Shown here: one piece after another, positions 25,098 to 31,301 of the stretch
Layout: every line of letters begins with the position of its first letter
Numbering within the stretch: the stretch's first letter is position 1
Origin: Gammaproteobacteria bacterium
GTDB taxonomy: Bacteria > Pseudomonadota > Gammaproteobacteria > Chromatiales > Chromatiaceae
Direction: 5' to 3'
Length of the DNA stretch: 31,301 bases
Assembly: GCA_030625445.1 (NCBI GenBank)
Contig: DAOUQU010000001.1
Coordinates: forward strand, 1-31,301
Notes under the pieces: model-generated
Told to the model about the DNA's origin: nothing
The model's database searches: none
Seen by the model: only the letters and a program-made list of their open reading frames with translations
Position numbers and translations under genes: made by a program

Positions 25098-25170
25098 GTT
25101 GGCAGTCGTCAGTTTGCAGTAAAAAACAGAGAAACCACCTGCATACAACTGCCAACTGACGACTGCAAAC
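25098..25170. repeat. Palindromic repeat between the HerA-like gene and rnpB
   Basis: Two 23-bp arms (25098-25120 and 25148-25170) are inverted complements with two mismatches. Each arm is itself built of two related units (GTTGGCAGT and GTTTGCAGT) joined by CGTCA. In the minus direction the second arm is followed within about 10 nt by an eight-T run, so it could end the HerA-like transcript, though the 27-nt loop is long for an intrinsic terminator. The unit structure suggests a dispersed repeat family. Confidence 0.6.
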
Positions 25171-25176
25171 TTTGTT

Positions 25177-26844
25177 TTATTTGTGGTTTTGCGTGCGCCA
25201 CAGATTGACAATCTCTTCCACATCCAGATCATCGGGACCCTCGCGCCAACTGGTAAAGTAGTCCACATCGGTATTTCTGGGCGGCGGATCGGGCCGGTAG
25301 ACCTGAATACGCGTCGGCATAGGAGCCGCCTCGCCCAGCACCAGCGCCTCGCCCCGCCCCAGGGAGGCCAGCATATCCGTCAAATCTCCCTCGGCTTCCG
25401 GCACCATTGCCCGAATATACTCCTGGTCATCAGGGTTTGTTGTACGCAGACAAATAAACGAACTGCACTGGGAAAGCATGGTTTCGGAGAGTTCTGTCGG
25501 ACGCTGGCTGACCACCCCGATGGAGACGCCATATTTGCGCCCCTCCTTGGCGATCCTCTCCATCATTTTTTTGGTTCCCTCAAACTGCCCGCCTTTCTCC
25601 CGTGGAATATAGGCATGCGCCTCTTCGCAGATCAGGGTGATGGGAAAATCATGGCGTCTCGGGTTCCAGTAGTTGAATTCATAAGCCAGGCGCCCGACTT
25701 GCGCTGAAATTGCCGGACGAATGTCGGTCGGTACAGAGCTTAAATCAATAATGGTGATATTGGCCTTGTTGCTGCCCAAACCAATGAATTCACGCAACAA
25801 ATCACTTAAAGATGCCGAAGTGGTGCGTTTTTTTGGCTTGAGCAGGAAATCATAGCGAACATCATTGAAACGGCTCTCCATTCTGACCAGCAGTTCATCA
25901 AATTCACCAAACAATGCACCCTTGACTTTACCGAACTCCTTCCTCTCTCCATTGGCGCTCTTAAAGAGCTGGTAGAGATCGGACAGGGAAAAATAGATGG
26001 GAGTATCAACGGACACCCCCTTCAAACCAATCGCCTTCGCCTCTTTAGCCCTGAGCGTTTGCAACACCTGGCGCATAAATGCCATTTGCGTCGATGCACC
26101 GGGATCAGAGCGATCGATAAACAGGTCGATAAGCTCTGCATAACTCATCATCCAGTAGGGCATTTCGAGATCGAGAGCATCGACATAATTCACCTTGCCT
26201 TCGGCGAAAGCCGTTTTTCTGACGCCCCGCTCATCTTCCCAGCAATACTCCCCATGCAGATCCAGAATGATCATATGGGATTTCGGCATCGCCTTGAGTG
26301 TCTGTTGAAGCAGGCTGGTTACCGTCCAGGATTTTCCGGAACCGGATTGACCCAGAATAGCAAAATGACGTCCGAACAATGCGCGGGGATCGAGGCTGAC
26401 ATGGTAATCTTTTTTTGCCGCCAGTTGGCCAATATAGAACTCAAACTCCCTGAATGTTGAAAAAATCGCATTAATCTCATCAAAACCAACGGCAAAAACC
26501 TTTGCTCCCGGCGTCGGATAATGCCTGACACCACGGATAAATTTGCCATCCTCCTGAATTTCACCGACAGGGATCAAAGAGATATAGCGAGCCGTATAAC
26601 TCCCGCCATTGCGATCTAAACGATCCCTCTCCCACATCTTGTGAACCAGCGCCAGGATACTGATATCAGACTGACGAATTGCCACATACGAGCCCAGATG
26701 GCCGGCCAGGATCGTCTCACTACCTATCTTGATAAGAGGGTTGTCATTGGCATACTCGTCAACGATGCGAGCATCCATTCCATCCCCCCTGACATCGGTC
26801 AGAGAAGCAATCTGGATAGCCGGGGGCTGAGATTCGGACGTCAT
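25177..26844 (-). CDS. HerA-like ATPase (DUF87)
   Basis: Predicted hexameric FtsK/HerA-type DNA-translocating ATPase, 555 residues from ATG 26844 (GGAAG 4 nt upstream; TTG at 26859 is weaker). An N-terminal beta-rich HAS-barrel-like region (about 10-130) precedes Walker A GQSGSGKS at 165-172. Walker B is LICEEAHAYIP with the acidic pair at 407-408. RIAKEGRKYGVSIGVVSQRP is the sensor and arginine-finger region typical of HerA. Archaeal HerA works with NurA nuclease in end resection; bacterial relatives pair with varied nuclease or NADase partners, including defence systems. No NurA or other nuclease lies next to it here; the upstream neighbour is a small unknown gene. The family is clear, the role is not. 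Confidence 0.85.
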   Translation of the reverse strand: MTSESQPPAIQIASLTDVRGDGMDARIVDEYANDNPLIKIGSETILAGHLGSYVAIRQSDISILALVHKMWERDRLDRNGGSYTARYISLIPVGEIQEDGKFIRGVRHYPTPGAKVFAVGFDEINAIFSTFREFEFYIGQLAAKKDYHVSLDPRALFGRHFAILGQSGSGKSWTVTSLLQQTLKAMPKSHMIILDLHGEYCWEDERGVRKTAFAEGKVNYVDALDLEMPYWMMSYAELIDLFIDRSDPGASTQMAFMRQVLQTLRAKEAKAIGLKGVSVDTPIYFSLSDLYQLFKSANGERKEFGKVKGALFGEFDELLVRMESRFNDVRYDFLLKPKKRTTSASLSDLLREFIGLGSNKANITIIDLSSVPTDIRPAISAQVGRLAYEFNYWNPRRHDFPITLICEEAHAYIPREKGGQFEGTKKMMERIAKEGRKYGVSIGVVSQRPTELSETMLSQCSSFICLRTTNPDDQEYIRAMVPEAEGDLTDMLASLGRGEALVLGEAAPMPTRIQVYRPDPPPRNTDVDYFTSWREGPDDLDVEEIVNLWRTQNHK

Positions 26845-26898
26845 ATAACTTCCCGACAAAGGTGTAAGTTCTCAAAAATAGCCGTACATCGTTCGATG

Positions 26899-27288
26899 CT
26901 ATGCAGGTGGGGAATCATAAGTCGCTTCACTCCCCAGGATGCCAATAATCGGTTCGAATGAAACAACATCCCGCTGCAGTGAAACGACGACATAACGAAG
27001 TTCTGCAAGAGAGACCTTGAGCTCATCACTCAATGGGCACTTCAGGATATTCTGCTCCCGCGCCTCCATAATCTCCGTAAACTCCGCATACAGAGAGTCA
27101 AACATTGTCAGATAAGCATCCCCCCCTGCATCACTTTCCCCCGGCAGTTGCTTTTTAGCAAGTGCAACATTGCCGATTTTCATCAGCACTGCTACGCGTT
27201 CAGCAAGTGAACCATTCATATTCGAACACTTCGCCTTATGCTCACAGTGAAAAAATCTGGATTTGATGGAACTCAATAATTTATTCAT
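26899..27288 (-). CDS. Hypothetical protein, 129 aa
   Basis: I do not recognise this protein. From ATG 27288 it has 129 residues; a GTG at 27339 would add 17, and an ATG at 27219 would remove 23. It is mainly helical in appearance, with no signal peptide or membrane segment. A short Cys/His cluster, HCEHKAKC, lies at about residues 14-21 and could bind metal. It is 54 bp upstream of the HerA-like gene on the same strand and may share a transcript with it. The ribosome binding site is weak, which makes the start uncertain. Confidence 0.55.
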   Translation of the reverse strand: MNKLLSSIKSRFFHCEHKAKCSNMNGSLAERVAVLMKIGNVALAKKQLPGESDAGGDAYLTMFDSLYAEFTEIMEAREQNILKCPLSDELKVSLAELRYVVVSLQRDVVSFEPIIGILGSEATYDSPPA

Positions 27289-27417
27289 TCTGATACGCTT
27301 ATTGATTAGCCTGCAGACATTACTATTCTCAACCTTCACGGGCGCCTGCAGAATACGCCTGTCTCCCTGACCGAAATCTTTCTATAAAAAGATATTTTTT
27401 GCTGCTCACCCTTCCCT

Positions 27418-27445
27418 CTTGAATTCACAATATTCTACTCTATAT
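27418..27445 (+). promoter_or_regulatory. Putative heat-shock promoter of hsp20
   Basis: CTTGAA (27418-27423), a 14-bp spacer and CTCTATAT (27438-27445) resemble the sigma-32 consensus CTTGAA-N13-15-CCCCATNT: the -35 is complete and the -10 partial. A sigma-70 reading with TATATC/TATAAC in the same stretch is also possible. It sits 36 bp before the Hsp20 start codon. Confidence 0.45.
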
Positions 27446-27481
27446 CTATAACATCAAGAGAGTAAAACTGGAGTAAATGAA

Positions 27482-27922
27482 ATGAGTATGCTTGTACGAA
27501 GCCCCTGGAACCTTCTCGACCAGTGGCACAATGAGATGGGGCAATTGTTAAACACCCCCGCAGGGCGTGATGATACCAGCCTGGTCGAAGGCAGCGACTG
27601 GTCTCCTGCTGTTGACATCAAAGAAGAGGAGGAGCATTTTTTAATACATGCCGATATTCCCGGAGTCAATGCGGATAAGATCGAAGTGTCAATGGAAGAA
27701 GGCGTACTGACTATCAAGGGAGAGCGCAAACACGAATCCACCGAGGGCGGAAAAGATTATAAACGCCTGGAACGCTCCCATGGTCTCTTCATACGGCGCT
27801 TTTCTCTACCGGATACAGTCGATGCCAACAATATCAGTGCATCCAGTCAGAACGGGGTGCTTGAGATTATCCTGCCCAAATCTGCACCGGAGAAGCCCCG
27901 CCGCATAGATGTTAGCAGCTGA
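27482..27922 (+). CDS. Small heat-shock protein, Hsp20 family
   Basis: ATP-independent holdase chaperone, 146 residues. The N-terminal arm (1-40, LVRSPWNLLDQW) is followed by the alpha-crystallin domain at about 41-138, with WSPAVDIKEEEEHFLIHADIPGV at its start, the loop L6 region YKRLERSHGLFIRRFSLP, and the signature A-x4-GVL-x4-PK from A120 to K133. The short tail RIDVSS ends in I-x-V, a common oligomer-contact motif. The ATG has GGAG 8 nt upstream. It is divergent from the unknown gene and convergent with rsmI. It does not belong to the usual rnpB-rsmI neighbourhood and is probably an insertion. Confidence 0.95.
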   Translation: MSMLVRSPWNLLDQWHNEMGQLLNTPAGRDDTSLVEGSDWSPAVDIKEEEEHFLIHADIPGVNADKIEVSMEEGVLTIKGERKHESTEGGKDYKRLERSHGLFIRRFSLPDTVDANNISASSQNGVLEIILPKSAPEKPRRIDVSS

Positions 27923-27928
27923 TGAACA

Positions 27929-27959
27929 CCTGATCGAATCGCTAGGCGCTTCGATCAGG
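27929..27959. terminator. Hairpin between convergent hsp20 and rsmI
   Basis: CCTGATCGAA and TTCGATCAGG form a perfect 10-bp stem around an 11-nt loop, 7 bp past the hsp20 stop and 21 bp past the rsmI stop. There is no T-run, so if it ends transcription it is probably not by the classical mechanism. Its sequence resembles the left-hand hairpin of the MITE-like element at 28876 (about 22 of 29 bases from CTGATC), so it could be a relic of that family. Confidence 0.45.
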
Positions 27960-27979
27960 AGCTCATATCAGGGTTATGG

Positions 27980-28822
27980 CTACTTCTCTTTTAACTTCAA
28001 CAGCAGCTGATAAAGTTCCCGCTTTGGTTGCCCACTGATGCGTGCAGCGATTCTTGCCGCCTGGTTGGGCGGCATCTCCTCGACAAGCACCTGCAGCACT
28101 CCATCAATAAAGCCTTTCTCCATGACGGGACTCTCACCAGCTGCAACCATAACCACGAATTCGCCGCGCTGCTGATTAGTGTCTGCAGCCATCGTTTGCA
28201 GTAATCGGCCGAGCGGCTGGTCGATCATGGTTTCGTATTGCTTGGTCAGTTCACGTGCAATCACCACGCGGCGATCTTTCCCAAACTGTGTCAGCATATC
28301 CTCCAGGCTGTGCAGGATGCGGTGGGATGATTCATAAAATACCAGCGTCGATGGGAAATCGCTCAACTGCTGCAGACGTTTCCGACGTTTTGCCTGCGTG
28401 CGAGGCAGGAAGCCCTCAAACAGAAAACGGTCGGTCGGCAATCCTGATGCTGACAACGCAGAAATAACTGCGCTGGCGCCGGGTATCGGTACAACATCAA
28501 TCCCCCTCTCCCTGCATGCGCTGACAATACGGTAACCGGGATCGCAAATCAACGGTGTTCCCGCATCACTTACCAGAGCAATCTCTTTCCCGGCAAGCAA
28601 TAACTCGACAAGTTGCTGTGATCGCTGCTGCTCATTGTGTTCATGAAAAGAGAGCGTTCGCGCATCAATGCCAAGATGAGAAAGCAATCCTGCCGTGTGT
28701 CGTGTATCTTCGGCGGCAATCAAATCAACCCGTTTCAGTACCTCGACAGCCCGCCGGGTGATATCCCCAAGGTTACCGATGGGAGTAGCAACAATATAAA
28801 GCCTGCCTGTTTGCATTGACAT
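27980..28822 (-). CDS. rsmI: 16S rRNA (cytidine(1402)-2'-O)-methyltransferase
   Basis: Methyltransferase of the tetrapyrrole-methylase fold that adds the 2'-O-methyl group to C1402, complementing RsmH. It has 280 residues from ATG 28822, with AAGG five nt upstream; ATG 28816 is close behind, and the frame's longer extension runs into the MITE-like element and has no family support. YIVATPIGNLGD is the N-terminal motif at about 9-20, followed by AAEDTRHT and the SAM-site segment VSDAGTPLICDPG. The C-terminal small domain includes MPPNQAARIAARISG. It is divergent from lpoA; this pairing is widely conserved. Confidence 0.97.
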   Translation of the reverse strand: MSMQTGRLYIVATPIGNLGDITRRAVEVLKRVDLIAAEDTRHTAGLLSHLGIDARTLSFHEHNEQQRSQQLVELLLAGKEIALVSDAGTPLICDPGYRIVSACRERGIDVVPIPGASAVISALSASGLPTDRFLFEGFLPRTQAKRRKRLQQLSDFPSTLVFYESSHRILHSLEDMLTQFGKDRRVVIARELTKQYETMIDQPLGRLLQTMAADTNQQRGEFVVMVAAGESPVMEKGFIDGVLQVLVEEMPPNQAARIAARISGQPKRELYQLLLKLKEK

Positions 28823-28875
28823 CTCGCCCTTCACTACGGATACTGCGGCAGTGATTGAATCTATTTCGGAGTTGA

Positions 28876-29025
28876 GGAAGCTCTGATCAAGTCGCTTCGC
28901 GTCTCGAGCAGAGCATCCCTGCAAGTTTTTCTACGGGGGAAGGGTTATCTATTATTGGTTTTTAATGGGAAATTCGGAACACCCTTCCCCCGAACCCCCA
29001 TCCCATAGACTTATTCTGAGGTTCC
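28876..29025. mobile_element. MITE-like element, copy 2 (rsmI-lpoA gap)
   Basis: 150 bp with terminal inverted repeats: left GGAAGCTCTGATCAAGTC (28876-28893) and right end (29008-29025), complementary at 14 of 18 positions. The left part folds into a hairpin (GCTCTG...CAGAGC). An inner inverted pair of 12 bp, CGGGGGAAGGGT with ACCCTTCCCCCG, flanks the centre. The right flank is TTAG (29026-29029), the left flank TTGA, so the duplication is imperfect here. The ends match copy 1 at 3155-3319. It fills 150 of the 211 bp between rsmI and lpoA. Confidence 0.65.
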
Positions 29026-29033
29026 TTAGTATT

Positions 29034-30329
29034 ATGCTACCACTAAAAAAACTTTTCCCTGCTGTTGTTCTCGCCTTTTCCCTTGCCATCTCCGGATGTA
29101 CCTCAATGGGTCTGGATACCTTTGGATTCGGCGTCGATAAAGCCCGTTCGGATCGTGCCGAGACACTGGCAAACAAGGGTGACTACTCGGGAGCCGCCTA
29201 CTTATATGAAAACCTGGCACGCTCAAACAAAGGCAACCAGCGCCGTGAATATCTGCAAAGAGCACTGATGTATTATGAGAGAGCAGGAGATGAGGCTTCC
29301 GCTGCGCGTATCAGGATGGCGCTATCAAACGAAGCAGTCGTAACATCAAATGTCACGACTGGTGAAATCGCTGTTTTGCTCCCCTCTTCAGGCGTCTATG
29401 CAAACGCCGCCAATGCTGTTCGCCAGGGGATTGATTCAGTGCATGCACGTCAGCCTGAGGGAAAACGCCCGACACTGCGCTATATTGACAGCAGCGGCAA
29501 CCTCGCCGACGCCATTGGGCAGGCAGACTCAGCAGCCATGATTCTCGGGCCACTCAGCAAGCCTTCCGTGCAGAAGGTTACCTCTACAGATCAACACGGT
29601 TCGCCGACTATCACCCTCAACCAGGTCAGCAACTACTCTCCCCGCGGCGTTTACCAGTTCGGCTTGTCTCCGGTTGCAGAGGGAGAAATTATCGCCGAGA
29701 AAGCCTGGAATGATGGCCACCGCACGGCATCAATCATCTACCCGAATACCAGTTGGGGAAGCCGTTATGAAAAGGGCTTTCGTCAGCGCTGGCACTCCCT
29801 GGGGGGGGCTGTCACAGCCAGGGTGATTTACCCGCAGGGAGCCGGCAGTTTCACTAACACCGTCAACTCAGCCACGAAGACACCGGCAGATACCGTCTTC
29901 ATCGTGGCCAAACCCAGCAAGGCGCGCAAGATCCGTGCACAACTGCTACTCGCAGGCAGCCAGAACCCTGCGGTATATGCATCCTCAACCGCCTATGACA
30001 GGCGCCTCTATGGACACAAGGACTCCGATTTCGAGAATGTGTGGATTCCGGTATTGCGCTGGTCTGTCCCCGGTGCGTCACCAGCATCCATTCCCACTTA
30101 CCAGGAGCTTGAATCCGGCGGCGCCATCAATCCCGGCCTGGCAAAATTCTACGCTTTCGGAATTGATGCAATGCTGCTGGCTCTGAACGCGGGGGATATC
30201 AGCAGAGGAAAAACCATCAAGGGAGCAACTGGCGATCTGAGCCTCGACAGCAACGGCATCGTCAGGCGCAATATGCTGTGGCTCCATTATCATAATGGCA
30301 CCCTGACTCAACACCAGCCTCGCAGCTAG
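29034..30329 (+). CDS. lpoA: Penicillin-binding protein activator LpoA (LppC family)
   Basis: Outer-membrane lipoprotein that activates the bifunctional synthase PBP1A from outside in. It has 431 residues from ATG 29034, which begins a proper signal peptide (MLPLKKLFPAVVLAFSLAIS) with lipobox AISGC and lipidated C22. A frame extension to 28965 would be encoded by the MITE-like element and would bury the signal peptide. Residues about 35-105 are TPR-like helices (DYSGAAYLYENLA, ALMYYERAGDEASA); the rest is the periplasmic-binding-protein-like LppC domain (EIAVLLPSSGVYA..., NQVSNYSPRGVYQFGLSP). It is markedly shorter than E. coli LpoA (678), mostly in the N-terminal helical domain. Confidence 0.9.
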   Translation: MLPLKKLFPAVVLAFSLAISGCTSMGLDTFGFGVDKARSDRAETLANKGDYSGAAYLYENLARSNKGNQRREYLQRALMYYERAGDEASAARIRMALSNEAVVTSNVTTGEIAVLLPSSGVYANAANAVRQGIDSVHARQPEGKRPTLRYIDSSGNLADAIGQADSAAMILGPLSKPSVQKVTSTDQHGSPTITLNQVSNYSPRGVYQFGLSPVAEGEIIAEKAWNDGHRTASIIYPNTSWGSRYEKGFRQRWHSLGGAVTARVIYPQGAGSFTNTVNSATKTPADTVFIVAKPSKARKIRAQLLLAGSQNPAVYASSTAYDRRLYGHKDSDFENVWIPVLRWSVPGASPASIPTYQELESGGAINPGLAKFYAFGIDAMLLALNAGDISRGKTIKGATGDLSLDSNGIVRRNMLWLHYHNGTLTQHQPRS

Positions 30330-30347
30330 GAGAGAATCTGTCCGGGA

Positions 30348-30704
30348 ATGAGCAGCAGGGAGACAGGTAACAGGATCGAGCAGTATGCACTCGATTATCT
30401 AAAATCCCGGGGACTCAAACTGGTCACACGCAATTTCCTGTGCCGCATGGGTGAGATCGACCTCATCATGATGCACAACAGGCATCTCGTTTTTGTTGAA
30501 GTTCGCTACCGAAAAAACAGCAATTACGGAACCCCGGCAGCAACCATCAGCCGCACCAAGCAGAGCCGCCTGACGCGAACTGCAAATTTTTATCTGCAAC
30601 AACATCGCCTTGACACAGCCTGCCGCTTTGATGTCGTTGCCATCGTCGCCCAACCTGAAGTCAAAATCGAGTGGATTCAAAATGCCTTTGACGCAGCATA
30701 CTAG
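30348..30704 (+). CDS. yraN: UPF0102 family protein YraN
   Basis: Conserved small protein of the UPF0102 family, 118 residues, with a restriction-endonuclease-like fold. The PD-(D/E)xK-type residues are visible: GEIDLI with D38, and FVEVRYR with E51 and a basic residue two further on; A..YL..RG....RNF precedes them, as usual. Its cellular role is not settled. It follows lpoA by 18 bp, as in E. coli and Pseudomonas, and its last 23 bp overlap the dolP start. Confidence 0.92.
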   Translation: MSSRETGNRIEQYALDYLKSRGLKLVTRNFLCRMGEIDLIMMHNRHLVFVEVRYRKNSNYGTPAATISRTKQSRLTRTANFYLQQHRLDTACRFDVVAIVAQPEVKIEWIQNAFDAAY

Positions 30705-31284
30705 GGGGCTGATTATCTCTCTTAGCGCTCTTATTTATCTCCCGCTGCTGGGAGGTTGTACCGCTGCTGTCGTAGCCACCACCGCAACACTCGCTTCAAC
30801 CATACACGATAGACGCAGCAATGATGCCGTCATGGATGACCAGGAGATCAAACTGCGTGCAAGGACTACGCTAAGCAAGCATCCTGAAATCTCCGATCAT
30901 TCACGCATACATGTCACCAGCTTTAACCGCCGCGTATTGATTTTTGGACAGGCAGAAACCAGGGAACTGGCACATAAATTTGCACAGATTGTCAGCCACC
31001 AGCCAAAAGTCAAATCCATCTATAATGAAGTTGAAGTGAGGCCACTGGCTGACAATCTCGATGTCAGCGGTGATTCCGCCCTGACCAGTAAAATCAAGGG
31101 ATCACTGTGGCGGATCAGTATCAAGGGCTTCGACCCGACCCGGGTCAAAGTCTCCACCACCCTGGGAAATGTCTACCTGCTCGGCCTGGTGACTGCTGAA
31201 GAGGGACCTGCCATCGTCGAACATGTGCGCAGCATCAGCGGTGTAAAAAAAGTCATTGAGATCTTTGAGTATCTTGAAGGGTGA
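30682..31284 (+). CDS. dolP: BON-domain outer membrane lipoprotein (DolP/YraP-like)
   Basis: Dual-BON-domain lipoprotein linked to outer-membrane integrity. It has 200 residues from ATG 30682, whose signal peptide ends in lipobox LLGGC with lipidated C26; the longer open frame back to 30610 lies inside yraN. The first BON domain spans about 50-115 (DQEIKLRARTTLSKHPEI...), the second about 128-196 (LTSKIKGSLWRI...YLLGLVTAEEGPAIVEHV). DolP in E. coli lies after lpoA-yraN-diaA; here diaA is absent from the run and dolP overlaps yraN by 23 bp. Only 17 bp follow in the window. Confidence 0.9.
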   Translation: MPLTQHTRGLIISLSALIYLPLLGGCTAAVVATTATLASTIHDRRSNDAVMDDQEIKLRARTTLSKHPEISDHSRIHVTSFNRRVLIFGQAETRELAHKFAQIVSHQPKVKSIYNEVEVRPLADNLDVSGDSALTSKIKGSLWRISIKGFDPTRVKVSTTLGNVYLLGLVTAEEGPAIVEHVRSISGVKKVIEIFEYLEG

Positions 31285-31301
31285 CTGCTATCGGCAACAA
31301 T

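Noticed and set aside
25177..27288. HerA-based anti-phage defence system
   Set aside because: Known HerA defence modules pair it with a nuclease, SIR2 or similar effector; no such gene is adjacent, so a defence call is not supported.
28823..28924. N-terminal extension of RsmI
   Set aside because: The extra 34 codons partly come from the MITE-like element and precede the conserved N-terminal motif.
1..31301. CRISPR arrays, tRNA or prophage genes
   Set aside because: No regularly spaced repeats, tRNA-like cloverleaf or phage structural genes were recognised on either strand.

Overview
The window looks like a chromosomal core region of a free-living or symbiotic gammaproteobacterium with meso-diaminopimelate peptidoglycan and lipid A. 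The evidence is gene content and order: a complete division and cell-wall (dcw) cluster running mraZ to lpxC, RNase P RNA just upstream of mraZ, the rsmI / lpoA-yraN-dolP divergence, a fur / bamE divergence, and a DUF721 (DciA-like) gene beside lpxC. The arrangement resembles Pseudomonas and sulfur-oxidising Gammaproteobacteria more than the enteric one. I would not name a genus.

Layout. Positions 69-2643 carry nadK and recN on the plus strand. fur (minus) converges on recN and diverges from bamE (plus); a 165-bp insertion-like element with a TTAG duplication lies between fur and bamE. An M23 peptidase (minus) and a dciA-like gene (plus) then start 17 bp apart. From 24379 down to 5456 the minus strand carries the dcw cluster: mraZ, rsmH, ftsL, ftsI, murE, murF, mraY, murD, ftsW, murG, murC, murB, ddlB, ftsQ, ftsA, ftsZ, lpxC. 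From rsmH to ftsA nearly every junction overlaps by 1-7 nt. The main breaks are the 395-bp ftsA-ftsZ gap, which is full of hairpins and a possible 10-codon leader peptide, and the 142-bp ftsZ-lpxC gap, which has a perfect 20-bp palindrome.

Upstream of mraZ there is a clear sigma-70-like promoter overlapped by two MraZ-type repeats, then rnpB with its own promoter. Next comes a less conserved stretch (25098-27922): a large palindromic repeat, a HerA-like ATPase, a small protein I do not recognise, and a plus-strand Hsp20 gene with a heat-shock-like promoter. The window ends with rsmI (minus) diverging from lpoA-yraN-dolP (plus). A second copy of the insertion-like element fills most of the rsmI-lpoA gap and stops 8 bp before the lpoA start codon.

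Functionally the genes cover precursor synthesis (murB-G, ddlB, mraY), septal polymerisation (ftsW, ftsI, with ftsL and ftsQ), Z-ring assembly (ftsA, ftsZ), lipid A commitment (lpxC), and outer-membrane assembly and synthase activation (bamE, lpoA, dolP). I found no phage, CRISPR, secondary-metabolite or recognisable defence cluster. The notable non-textbook items are the paired MITE-like elements, the ftsZ leader ORF, the palindromes, and an in-frame 12-bp tandem repeat in ftsQ.
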